A stretch of DNA of 7,999 bases from CAZGVV01 sp964529155 (GCA_964529155.1 CAZGVV010000078.1:1-7999), one strand, 5' to 3'; positions 1 through 6,544 are shown, numbered from the stretch's first letter. Notes: generated by a model not told the origin, from the letters alone. Numbers and translations: made by a program.

Positions 1-682
1 ACAAATCGCCATATTTCGCTTCCAGCGTATCGCGCAGCGCTCCGGAAACACGTTCCACCAATTTTTCGACAATCTCAATCGGCACCGAACCGCGTTCAAT
101 CATGGCGGTCATTACGTCTGCGCTGGCTGCGTGCTGATCGACGATCTTATTAAACGTGCCCGTATTAATCTGCGCTGTTTCATTATACACCAGCGTAGAT
201 ACCACCTGTTCTACCTTTGTATCCACCAGCGCTTCCGATAAACGCTCGGACACCGCTTCGCGGCGAGCGATGGCAACCAGCTTATCCGCATCGGTTGTGG
301 CACCGGCAGGATCGCAATTGTGGATGATGTGAAGAAGATCATCTTCCGACAGCACGTTGGAATATTCTAAAATAGGCAGCGCGACTTCCCGCACATCCAT
401 CGCCATCTGCCGTGCGATTTCGGTGGGTAATTTGTCGGATTGCTTCAAATTCATCGCGATCATTGAGCGCACCTGAACTTCGGCGCGGTTGAGCAATAAT
501 TTAAAAATATCTTCGGCCAGCACGTTCTCGGAAGCACTCATCGTGCCACCGGCGGCTCCATTATATTGCGTGGCAAGCTTAGCCACTACCTCGAGCTGCG
601 CCTCAGAAGATCGATCTTCCATCAGGCGTGCAATATCTTCTTGGGATAAGGTAATAGGAGGACTGACAGCGGCTTTTTTCAT
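1..682 (-). CDS. DUF2336 family protein, 5' part (runs off the left edge)
   Basis: The frame is open from an ATG at 682 to the window edge, giving 227 codons of the N-terminal part; the C-terminus and stop lie outside. The protein is soluble-looking and strongly helical, with short HEAT-like repeats. Recognisable stretches are LMEDRSSEAQLEVVAKLA (about residues 21-38), VRSMIAMNLKQSDKLPTEIA (about 77-96) and VALPILEYSNVLSEDDLLHI (about 106-125). The pattern 'leucine/proline-start, R-x-M-A-x-D-V-x-x-V-A-x-P-[IV]-L-x-x-S-x-x-L-[ST]-x-x-D-L-L' is typical of DUF2336, a family of unknown function found mostly in Alphaproteobacteria. No signal peptide or membrane segment is visible. The start is supported by the MKKAAVSPP opening and an upstream stop-rich region. 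The only purine-rich stretch (AGG) abuts the ATG, so the ribosome binding site is poor. The gene follows kdpB by 127 bases on the same strand, where kdpC would normally sit. Family assignment is from pattern recognition; molecular function is unknown. Confidence 0.8.
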   Translation of the reverse strand, partial: MKKAAVSPPITLSQEDIARLMEDRSSEAQLEVVAKLATQYNGAAGGTMSASENVLAEDIFKLLLNRAEVQVRSMIAMNLKQSDKLPTEIARQMAMDVREVALPILEYSNVLSEDDLLHIIHNCDPAGATTDADKLVAIARREAVSERLSEALVDTKVEQVVSTLVYNETAQINTGTFNKIVDQHAASADVMTAMIERGSVPIEIVEKLVERVSGALRDTLEAKYGDL

Positions 683-714
683 CCTATTATCATAGGCTAT
701 GCCGGTTAATTTTT

Positions 715-723
715 TGTATAGCA
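715..723 (-). promoter_or_regulatory. Possible extended -10 promoter for the DUF2336 gene
   Basis: On the minus strand the sequence TGC-TATACA matches an extended -10 element (TGnTATAAT). It would start transcription near 708, leaving a leader of about 25 bases before the ATG at 682. No good -35 hexamer lies at 16-18 bases (the best is ATAAAA), so this is a weak prediction made only from the -10 match and its position. Confidence 0.3.
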
Positions 724-732
724 GTGGGTTAA

Positions 733-752
733 GTTAATTTTATGAAATTAAC
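733..752. repeat. Perfect inverted repeat, 8-bp AT-rich arms
   Basis: GTTAATTT and AAATTAAC are perfect inverse complements separated by TATG. The hairpin would be weak (one G:C pair per arm), and neither strand shows a T tract directly after it. It could be a feeble terminator behind kdpB or an operator for the DUF2336 gene, since it sits just upstream of the candidate extended -10. Nothing in the sequence decides between these. Confidence 0.35.
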
Positions 753-809
753 CTATTGAAATAAGTATATAAATAGAAGTGCGGGGACACATGTATAAAC
801 AGTAAATGT

Positions 810-2860
810 CTAAACCAACCCCAACGCGGCCAATGCCAGGTCAATTACCTTAATCCCCACAAACGGCACCACAACGCCGCCCAGGCCATACATCAGTAAG
901 TTATAGCGCAATAACGCTGCAGCGCCCATAGGGCGGTATTTTACGCCGCGCAGAGCCAGCGGGATCAAGGCCACGATAATCAATGCATTAAAAATAACCG
1001 CCGACAAAATCGCAGAGCGTGGGCTCGCAAGATGCATGATGTTGAGTGCATTCAATGCAGGATATGTGCCGACAAACGCCGCAGGAATAATCGCAAAATA
1101 TTTGGCCAAATCATTGGCCGTAGAAAATGTCGTCAACGCACCGCGGGTGATAAGTAACTGTTTGCCAATTTCCACTACCTCAATCAACTTGGTTGGATCA
1201 GAATCCAAATCAATCATATTCGCAGCTTCTTTCGCGGCTTGTGTGCCGGAATTCATGCATACCGCGACATCGGATTGAGCCAATGCAGGCGCGTCATTCG
1301 TGCCATCCCCCACCATCGCCACCATCTCGCCACCCGCCTGCATTTTGCGAATCAGCTTAAGTTTGGTTTCCGGCGTTGCCTGCGCCAAATAATCATCGAC
1401 CCCTGCTTCAGCCGCAATTGCACCGGCGGTGAGCGGATTGTCACCGGTAATCATTACGCTTTTAATTCCCATCTTACGCAAATCAGCCAGGCGTTCTTTA
1501 ATGCCAGACTTGACTACATCTTTAAGATGAATCACGCCAAGCACTTTATGGCCATCCACCACCACCAGCGGTGTTCCGCCCTGGCGGCCCACGGCATCAA
1601 CGTTTTTAGAAACGTATTCTGGAATTTCGATATTGGCTTTTTTTAAATAATTGCTAATGGCGTCACTTGCGCCTTTTAAAATCTGCCGGTCACCAATTTT
1701 TACGCCACTTACCCGGGTTTCTGCGGAGAAAGCAATCAGCTCAGCATCATCGGGTAATTGGGCGGACAGGTTATATTTTCGCCGCGCCAAGCCGACAATA
1801 CTTTTTCCCTCTGGCGTATGGTCAGCCAACGAAGACAGCATCGCTACTTCAGCTAATTGTTCAGCGGTAACGCCATCGGCAGGTAAAAATTCATCCGCCT
1901 GACGGTTGCCATGGGTAATCGTGCCGGTTTTATCCAGTAGCAGGACATTTACATCCCCTGCCGCTTCTACGGCGCGCCCTGACATGGCGATGACATTGGC
2001 TTTCAGCAGCCGGTTCATTCCTGCAATGCCAATGGCGGAAAGCAACCCACCGATTGTTGTTGGCGCCAAGCATACGAGCAATGCAATCAATACGGCAACG
2101 CTAATTGGCGCACCTTCTCCCGCATGAGAAACAGCATACAATGAAAATGGTAGCAGCGTGGCAATCGCAAGCAGGAAAACCAAGGTAAGTGCAGCAAGCA
2201 AAATGGAAAGCGCAATTTCTGGCGTTTTGCTCCCTCTACCAGGCCGACCATTTTATCCAGAAACGATTCCCCTGGATTTGCGCCGATGCGAATCACCAAC
2301 CAATCGGAAAGCAAGCGGGTCCCACCCGTCACTGCATCTGAATCCCCACCGGATTCACGAATAACCGGTGCGGATTCACCGGTAATAGCGCTTTCGTCAA
2401 CGCTTGCGATGCCTTCCATTACTTGACCGTCACCGGGAATAAAATCACCGGCTTCAACATAAACCAAATCATCTTTACGCAAATCAGCTGCGCTGATGAT
2501 CTGCATGTCTTCGCGATTGTGGCGGCTACGCAATTTTTTGGCACTCACATCACGACGCAATGAGCGCAGGCTCGATGCCTGAGCTTTGCCTTTGCCTTCC
2601 GCAATCGCTTCGGCGAAATTGGCGAACAGCACGGTAAACCACAACCACACTGCCACCCACAAAATGAACCAGGTTGGCTGAGCGTCCACATCCTCATGGG
2701 TGATTAGAGTTTGCATCCACAGCGCGCTCACCACAATTGCGCCAATAAACACCACAAACATGACAGGATTACGCAATTGCAGGCGCGGGTTCAGTTTCAA
2801 AAACGTGCCGGAAAGCGCGTTGATTAAGTGCCGTGCCGTAAAGGTGGCTTGCTCGTCCAT
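810..2860 (-). pseudogene. kdpB: kdpB, K+-transporting ATPase subunit B, disrupted by a frameshift
   Basis: This is the catalytic P-type ATPase subunit of the KdpFABC potassium pump, in the inner membrane. It is covered by two overlapping frames. The first, 2860 to 2087, has homologous residues 1-215: the N-terminal membrane helices and the actuator domain with TGES at 160-163. The second starts no later than about 2228 and runs to the TAG at 810-812. It carries PTTIGGLLSAIG, the phosphorylation site DKTGT (Asp codon 1932-1934), the hinge GDGTNDAPALA and the membrane helix TANDLAKYFAIIPAAF with its conserved Asp and Lys. Frames switch at about 2216-2228, inside the conserved GAKRQKTPNEIAL stretch. 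Reading K215 directly to IAL leaves TPNE missing, a net 13 bases. Restoring 13 bases gives 687 residues, the usual family length. As given, the first frame adds about 42 unrelated residues and stops before the phosphorylation site, so no working pump subunit would be made. The start lies 2 bases after the kdpA stop, with GGGAG about 10 bases upstream. A consensus error in a metagenomic assembly is an alternative to true decay. Confidence 0.9.
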
Positions 2861-2862
2861 GG

Positions 2863-4560
2863 CTATATGCTCCCACTTACATGAAATAAGCGCATATGCT
2901 CAGCCACTGGTCCCAATGCCAATGCCGGCGCATAGGAAAGCACGCCGAGCAGCAACACTACGCCAGCCAGCAAACATACAAATAGTGGTGTGTGTGTTGG
3001 CAGTGTTCCTGCACACAAGGGAACCTGTTTTTTTGCAGCTAGCGCACCCGCAATTGCCAATACCGGAATAATAACCATGAAACGTCCAAGCAGCATGAGA
3101 ATGCCTAGCAAAGTGTTATAAAACGGCGTGCCGGCATTTAATCCGGCAAACGCGCTGCCATTATTATTGGCGGCGGACGTTGCCGCATAGAGAATTTCAG
3201 AAAAACCTTGCGGCCCGGAATTAAACGCTCCGGCCTGCCCTGCTTCGGTCAACACAGCAATTGCTGTTCCGAGTAACGTAAATGCACACGGCAAAATAAT
3301 ACCAAGTGACGCCATTTTCATTTCAAACGGTCCGATTTTTTTACCTAAATATTCCGGTGTTCGTCCCACCATCAACCCGCCAATGAATACCGCTACCACC
3401 ACAAACAACATCAACCCATAAGTACCTGAACCAACCCCGCCAAATATCACCTCGCCCATTTGCATAAGTAATAACGGTGCCAATCCGCCCAGCGGCATAT
3501 AGGAATCATGCGCACTATTGGTTGCACCATTTGATGTGGCGGTTGCGGTTACAGCCCAGAAAGCAGAAGAGGTTGCACCAAAGCGCTGTTCCTTGCCTTC
3601 CATATTCCCATATGCTTGATTTACTGCCATGGTTTCGAAATGTGGATTTGGCTTATGTTCTTCCCACACGCATAATGCACCGATTGGTAAAAATAATAGC
3701 ATCACTGCCGCCAGCAAGGCCCACCCCTGCTTACGGTCAGCAATCATTACGCCGAAGCTGTAAAGCATGGCCACCGGAATCAGCAGCATTGCCACTAATT
3801 GCAATACGTTACTAAGCGGCGTAGGATTTTCGAATGGATGCGCACCATTTGTATTAAAAAAGCCACCGCCATTACTGCCTAATAATTTAATGGCCGCTTG
3901 CGATGCCGCCGGGCCGCCGGGAATAATTTGTGTGCCACCCTCCACGCCGGTTGCGGTAATATAAGGTGCAATATTCTGCACTACGCCAAGCCCGGCCAGC
4001 ACCACGGCGAATGCCAGAGACAACGGTAATAAAATATATAAAATTGCTCGCGTAATATCGGCCCAGAAATTGCCTATTGTTTGCATTTCTTTGCGTGCAA
4101 GTCCTCTGAATAACGCGCTGGCCACGGCAATACCAACCGTAGCGGAGAGAAAATTTTGTACTGTAAGTCCTGCCATCTGGCTAAAATAACTTAGCGACGC
4201 CTCACCGCTGTAGCTTTGCCAATCTGTATTAGTCAGGAAGCTAACTGCTGCGTTAAACGCAGTATCTGCGGTAAGTCCAGCGTAATGCTGTGGATTGAGC
4301 GGCAAGATCCCCTGGCACAATAAAAGCACATATAGCAGCACAAAACCAAATGCGCTGAATAAAACCAGCTTCAACGCATAATTCAGCCAGCGCATTTCGC
4401 TTTCCGGTTTTACGCCAGCCGCTGTATAAATCCCTCGTTCCACCCAGCCCAGGCATGAAACCAGGAATACTTTTTCCCCACTCATTACCCGCGCAATATA
4501 ATTTCCAAGCGGCTTAAAGCACAGTAGTACAATTACCAGAGGAATCAGGATGTCAAACAT
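2863..4560 (-). CDS. kdpA: K+-transporting ATPase subunit A
   Basis: KdpA is the channel-like subunit that binds and selects K+ in the KdpFABC inner-membrane pump. The frame is intact at 565 residues, close to the roughly 557 of the E. coli protein, with about ten hydrophobic helices. Family signatures are present in order: FKPLGNYIARVMSGEK (15-30), NTDWQSYSGE (111-120) in the first pore loop, GSNGGGFFNTNGAHPFENP (228-246) in the second, the region around TSNGATNSAHDS (342-353) in the third with GGVGSGTYG (374-382) following it, and TSAANNNGSAFAGL (461-474) in the fourth. All four potassium-filter regions look intact. The stop codon is 2 bases before kdpB, implying translational coupling, and kdpF ends 14 bases upstream. 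No strong ribosome binding site precedes the ATG. The gene itself shows no decay, although its partner kdpB is frameshifted and kdpC is absent next to it. Confidence 0.96.
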   Translation of the reverse strand: MFDILIPLVIVLLCFKPLGNYIARVMSGEKVFLVSCLGWVERGIYTAAGVKPESEMRWLNYALKLVLFSAFGFVLLYVLLLCQGILPLNPQHYAGLTADTAFNAAVSFLTNTDWQSYSGEASLSYFSQMAGLTVQNFLSATVGIAVASALFRGLARKEMQTIGNFWADITRAILYILLPLSLAFAVVLAGLGVVQNIAPYITATGVEGGTQIIPGGPAASQAAIKLLGSNGGGFFNTNGAHPFENPTPLSNVLQLVAMLLIPVAMLYSFGVMIADRKQGWALLAAVMLLFLPIGALCVWEEHKPNPHFETMAVNQAYGNMEGKEQRFGATSSAFWAVTATATSNGATNSAHDSYMPLGGLAPLLLMQMGEVIFGGVGSGTYGLMLFVVVAVFIGGLMVGRTPEYLGKKIGPFEMKMASLGIILPCAFTLLGTAIAVLTEAGQAGAFNSGPQGFSEILYAATSAANNNGSAFAGLNAGTPFYNTLLGILMLLGRFMVIIPVLAIAGALAAKKQVPLCAGTLPTHTPLFVCLLAGVVLLLGVLSYAPALALGPVAEHMRLFHVSGSI

Positions 4561-4574
4561 AAGGATGATATTTT

Positions 4575-4667
4575 TTAAGGGAAAAGTTCAGGCTTAAGGA
4601 GTGCCGAAAGCAAATAGGCGAATAATAAAACCGCGATAACGGCCAAAGCGATATACCAGAATATCAT
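4575..4667 (-). CDS. kdpF: K+-transporting ATPase subunit F (small stabilising peptide)
   Basis: A 30-codon frame (ATG at 4665-4667, TAA at 4575-4577) encodes one hydrophobic helix. Its C-terminal pattern FAYLLSALLKPELF matches the LGYLVYALINAEAF ending of the E. coli KdpF peptide. KdpF is a single-span inner-membrane subunit that stabilises the KdpABC complex. Placement is exactly as expected, 14 bases upstream of kdpA and co-directional. The ribosome binding site is weak (GGGA about 9 bases before the ATG). The upstream small ORF stops 4 bases before this start, which suggests translational coupling. Identity rests on position, length, hydrophobicity and the C-terminal motif together. Confidence 0.9.
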   Translation of the reverse strand: MIFWYIALAVIAVLLFAYLLSALLKPELFP

Positions 4668-4671
4668 AGCA

Positions 4672-4758
4672 TCAATCCCGCAACTGTTCGCAACATACGG
4701 CAAACCCGCCGATCAACGCAAAGAGCACTACAGCAATCACAGCGTAAAGCACAGACAT
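4672..4758 (-). CDS. Putative 28-residue membrane peptide at the head of the kdp operon
   Basis: ATG at 4756-4758 opens a 28-codon frame that ends in TGA at 4672-4674, 4 bases before kdpF. The product would be one membrane helix (SVLYAVIAVVLFALIGGF) followed by a short polar tail, AVCCEQLRD. From memory, several bacterial kdp operons carry a similar unnamed peptide before kdpF, of the form 'hydrophobic helix, then Cys-x-x-Leu'; this was not checked here. There is no Shine-Dalgarno sequence. The predicted transcription start of the promoter at 4766-4794 falls within about two bases of the ATG, so translation would have to be leaderless. A longer in-frame extension up to 4911 is rejected because it overlaps the permease gene and reads as non-membrane sequence. 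The alternative is that this is simply the untranslated leader of kdpF. Confidence 0.5.
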   Translation of the reverse strand: MSVLYAVIAVVLFALIGGFAVCCEQLRD

Positions 4759-4765
4759 GGGCGGA

Positions 4766-4794
4766 TGTATAGCGTGATGTAAAGGGCTTGTCAA
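4766..4794 (-). promoter_or_regulatory. Predicted sigma70-type promoter of the kdp operon
   Basis: On the minus strand a perfect -35 TTGACA (4794-4789) is followed by a 17-base spacer (4788-4772) and the -10 TATACA (4771-4766), which matches five of six consensus bases including the key A2 and T1. The predicted start of transcription is about 4759-4758, which coincides with the ATG of the small peptide ORF. The promoter lies in the 59-base gap between the permease stop and that ORF. Such a near-consensus promoter differs from the KdpE-activated, poorly conserved promoters usual for kdp, suggesting expression that is not strictly dependent on a two-component activator. That last point is inference. 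Confidence 0.65.
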
Positions 4795-4817
4795 AGGGCG
4801 ATGCGCAGCCAATTGCA

Positions 4818-5421
4818 TTAGCTTTTTAAACGCCACCCGCGCGTAATCATAACCTGAATCACTACCCATAATCCCACATTTACCGCAAACATTACTCCAA
4901 GTCCCAACCACGGTGAACTATCGGAATAACCGATCATGGCGTAGCGGAAACCGTCGATCATGTAAAAGAATGGATTGAAATGGCAGATGGTGTACCATAA
5001 CGGTGGCAATGCCCGGATGGGATAAAACGTCCCGGAGAGAAATGCCAGCGGCGTAATAATGTAATTCGTCACTGCAGAAAGCTGGTCAAATGATTGTGAC
5101 CAGACGCCAACCAAAACCCCGAATAATGCAAGCATAACACTAGCCGCCAACACATGAAATATTGCCATAAACGGATGAACCAGGGTGAACGGTACAAAGC
5201 AATAAACTGCGGCTGATACAGTAATCCCTACCAGCGCGCCACGTGCAACACCACCTACGACATAACTAAATGTGATTTCAGAGCCAGAAAGCGGTGGCAT
5301 CAAAATATCAATAATCACTCCCTGGATTTTTGCCAGCATCAAGGAAGATGACGTATTGGCGAATGCATTCTGCACAATCGCCATCATGATGAGGCCGGGG
5401 GCCACAAACTCGTTATACGGC
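4818..5421 (-). CDS. ABC-2 type transporter permease, C-terminal part (5' end in assembly gap)
   Basis: This is the membrane subunit of an ABC exporter (COG0842-like, ABC-2 family). Visible sequence starts at the gap with PYNEFVAPGLIMMA and runs 201 residues to TAA at 4818-4820. Family landmarks are APGLIMMAIVQNAFANTSSS, LMPPLSGSEITFSYVVGG, WSQSFDQLSAVTNYIITPLA, FLSGTFYPI and NPFFYMIDGFRYAMIG, with about five hydrophobic helices and the C-terminal cytoplasmic RGWRLKS tail. The substrate cannot be told from sequence. No ATP-binding partner gene is in the window. The start and roughly the first 55-60 residues are missing. The fragment across the N run (5432-5634) repeats the same protein segment with different DNA, so I do not merge the two into one gene. 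The GTG at 5405 inside the conserved APGLIMM segment is not a plausible true start. Confidence 0.85.
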
Positions 5422-5431
5422 NNNNNNNNNN
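5422..5431. other. Assembly gap (10 N) with homologous but non-identical flanks
   Basis: Ten N bases join two contigs. The flanks (about 5378-5421 and 5432-5475) both encode the permease segment ending in APGLIMMA. They share an identical 11-base word (ATGATGGCGAT on the minus strand), but by my count only about 30 of 44 aligned bases match. A round 10-base gap is probably a scaffolding placeholder, so its length says nothing about true distance. Confidence 0.9.
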
Positions 5432-5634
5432 ATCGCCATCATAATCAGTCCTGGCGCAATGAATTGATGAAATGGAATGCCTTCCACATCATGCGCCCCA
5501 CCGCCAAGCGCCAGAGTCATGATCGCCAGAAATAATAATGTGGTTACCATCGGGGCGATCACGGTCTGATTCCAGACCTTTAAAAATCGCCAGATTTCGC
5601 GCTTACAGAGGGTCAGGGTGCCAATAGTATTCAT
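5432..5634 (-). CDS. ABC-2 type transporter permease, N-terminal part (3' end in assembly gap)
   Basis: ATG at 5632-5634 begins 67 codons that run into the gap. The protein opens with MNTIGTLTLCKREIWRFLKV, a cytoplasmic amphipathic stretch. It continues with WNQTVIAPMVTTLLFLAIMTL (helix 1), a short glycine-rich loop (LALGGGAHDVEGIP) and FHQFIAPGLIMMA, the usual N-terminal architecture of ABC-2 permeases. AAGG 6-9 bases upstream supports the start. It follows the BI-1 gene on the same strand, but a strong terminator ends only 16 bases before its ATG, leaving no evident room for its own promoter. It overlaps in homology with the left-contig fragment, so the two cannot be parts of one gene with a short gap unless the segment is duplicated. 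Substrate and ATPase partner are unknown. Confidence 0.8.
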
Positions 5635-5650
5635 AAAAACCTTGGATAAT

Positions 5651-5687
5651 AAAAAAGCGGATGACGAATATATGCTTCGTCATCCGC
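5651..5687 (-). terminator. Rho-independent terminator behind the BI-1 gene
   Basis: Read on the minus strand, GCGGATGACGAA (5687-5676 side) pairs perfectly over 12 bp with TTCGTCATCCGC (5668-5657) around a 7-base loop, GCATATA. Six T residues (5656-5651) follow directly. It lies 22 bases after the BI-1 stop codon. Only the minus strand has the T tract, so it is unidirectional. It could act as a partial terminator or attenuator for the permease gene that starts at 5634. Confidence 0.92.
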
Positions 5688-5708
5688 CATCTGTCTACTG
5701 TTATCCAA

Positions 5709-6462
5709 TTAACGACGTTCGCCGAATAAGCGCATCAAGAATAGGAAAATGTTGATAAAATCCAAATACAGCTGCAATGCACCGTAAATCGATGCTTTTG
5801 CTGCCGCTTGGGTATTGCCCGCCACTTGATAATAAATCGTCTTCAATTGCTGCGTATTCACAGCGGTTAATACCGTGAACGCCAGCACGCCAATGATAGA
5901 CAAAGCAAAGTCAACGCCAGCACTCTTTAGGAAAATGTTGACGATAGAACCAAGAATAATCCCCCATACGGCCATGCCGAATAAAGAGCCCAAACCGGAC
6001 AAATCACGTTTTGTGCTGTAGCCATATAAGCTCATGCCGCCAAACATACCGGCGGTGATGAAAAATGTCCGAGCAATGCTGGCTTGGGTGTATAATAAGA
6101 AAAGATAAGACAGCGAAAGCCCCATAGCTGCAGCATAACTCCAAAATCCGATCTGTGCGCCTCGCACACTCATCTTATTGAAGCCAAAAATCAGCGCTAA
6201 TCCAATNNNNNNNNNNCAATGGCGAAAAACCGACTACCATCCCAAGCCCGGTCATCCCGACTAAGGTGCCATTTTCATTTACTACATACAGCGCTTGCAT
6301 CAGCGCGGGAATTTGCAATGAAACCAGCGCCACAATGCCAGTCAGGGCCAATGCGCTTGCCATATAATTATATACGCCAAGCATATAGGCACGCAGTCCC
6401 ATATCGAATTGGGCAGTGCGGGCTTGGGTGCTGGCTAAACCAAAGGGATTACGCGAATTCAT
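5709..6462 (-). CDS. Bax inhibitor-1 / YccA family integral membrane protein (interrupted by an N gap)
   Basis: This is a UPF0005/BI-1 family protein, a seven-helix inner-membrane protein; the family includes E. coli YccA, a modulator of the FtsH protease, and calcium-leak channel-like proteins. The right contig gives 82 residues (6462-6217): MNSRNPFGLASTQARTAQFD, then YNYMASALALTGIVALVSLQ and the end GMVVGFSPL. The middle contig gives 165 residues (6206-5709) with GFNKMSVRGAQIGFWSYAA, SIARTFFITAGMFGGMSLYG, the family hallmark YSTKRDLSGLGS, VLAFTVLTAVNTQQLKTIYY and LYLDFINIFLFLMRLFGERR. The two parts add to 247 residues, about the normal family length, so almost nothing is missing. The 10 N break the frame artificially; the halves join in frame only if the true gap is a multiple of three. 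ATG 6462 is chosen over the upstream ATG at 6576 because AAGGAG (6476-6471) lies 8 bases before it and family homology begins there. Confidence 0.93.
6207..6216. other. Assembly gap (10 N) inside the BI-1 gene
   Basis: Ten N bases lie between the FSPL-encoding end of the right contig and the IGLALIFGFNKM-encoding end of the middle contig. Homologous proteins run nearly straight from 'APL/SPL' into this helix, so the true gap is probably zero to a few codons. Taken literally, 10 bases shift the frame and create a false stop, so the frameshift is an artefact. Confidence 0.9.
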
Positions 6463-6470
6463 GACAATTT

Positions 6471-6476
6471 CTCCTT
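6471..6476 (-). promoter_or_regulatory. Ribosome binding site fixing the BI-1 start
   Basis: AAGGAG on the minus strand lies 8 bases before the ATG at 6462. It is the best Shine-Dalgarno match in the minus-strand genes here. It settles the start against the longer frame from 6576, whose extra residues are unlike the family. Confidence 0.75.
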
Positions 6477-6516
6477 GAGTAATGAATATCAATGCTCTCA
6501 GCTTACTATGTTCTTT

Positions 6517-6544
6517 AATATAGAGTCTGGGAAGCGAATTGCAA
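6517..6544 (-). promoter_or_regulatory. Predicted promoter of the BI-1 gene
   Basis: On the minus strand TTGCAA (6544-6539), a 16-base spacer and TATATT (6522-6517) resemble a sigma70-type promoter. Transcription would begin near 6510, leaving a leader of about 48 bases that includes the AAGGAG site. The -10 matches five of six consensus bases; the -35 is weaker. It diverges from the rpmI promoter in the same intergenic region. Confidence 0.5.

Larger units (their letters stand above)
683..809. other. AT-rich intergenic region where kdpC would be expected
   Basis: These 127 bases between the kdpB stop and the DUF2336 start contain no plausible coding sequence. They are much richer in A/T than the neighbouring genes. 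The region is too short for kdpC (about 190 codons), and no KdpC-like N-terminal reading was found in it. It holds an 8-bp AT-rich inverted repeat and a possible extended -10 element, described separately. Confidence 0.7.

Noticed and set aside
733..752. AT-rich inverted repeat as a rho-independent terminator for kdpB
   Set aside because: It is only 8 bp with almost no G:C pairs and lacks a T tract on either strand, so it is listed only as a repeat.
1036..1902. Plus-strand ORFs (for example 1239-1646) opposite kdpB
   Set aside because: They lie antisense to a clearly homologous coding sequence, show no recognisable domains, and are ordinary shadows of its codon pattern.
2087..2240. Programmed ribosomal frameshift as the explanation for the kdpB frames
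   Set aside because: The frames differ by a net missing 13 bases that remove conserved TPNE residues, and no slippery heptamer with a following pseudoknot is evident. KdpB is not known to use recoding.
4759..4817. Potassium or c-di-AMP riboswitch controlling kdp
   Set aside because: The space between the permease stop and the first kdp-side ORF is 59 bases and is largely filled by the promoter, so there is no room for such an RNA.
4759..4911. Longer version of the small kdp-leader ORF starting at 4911
   Set aside because: The extension overlaps the permease coding region in another frame, reads as ordinary shadow sequence, and would need transcription from upstream of the good promoter at 4766-4794.
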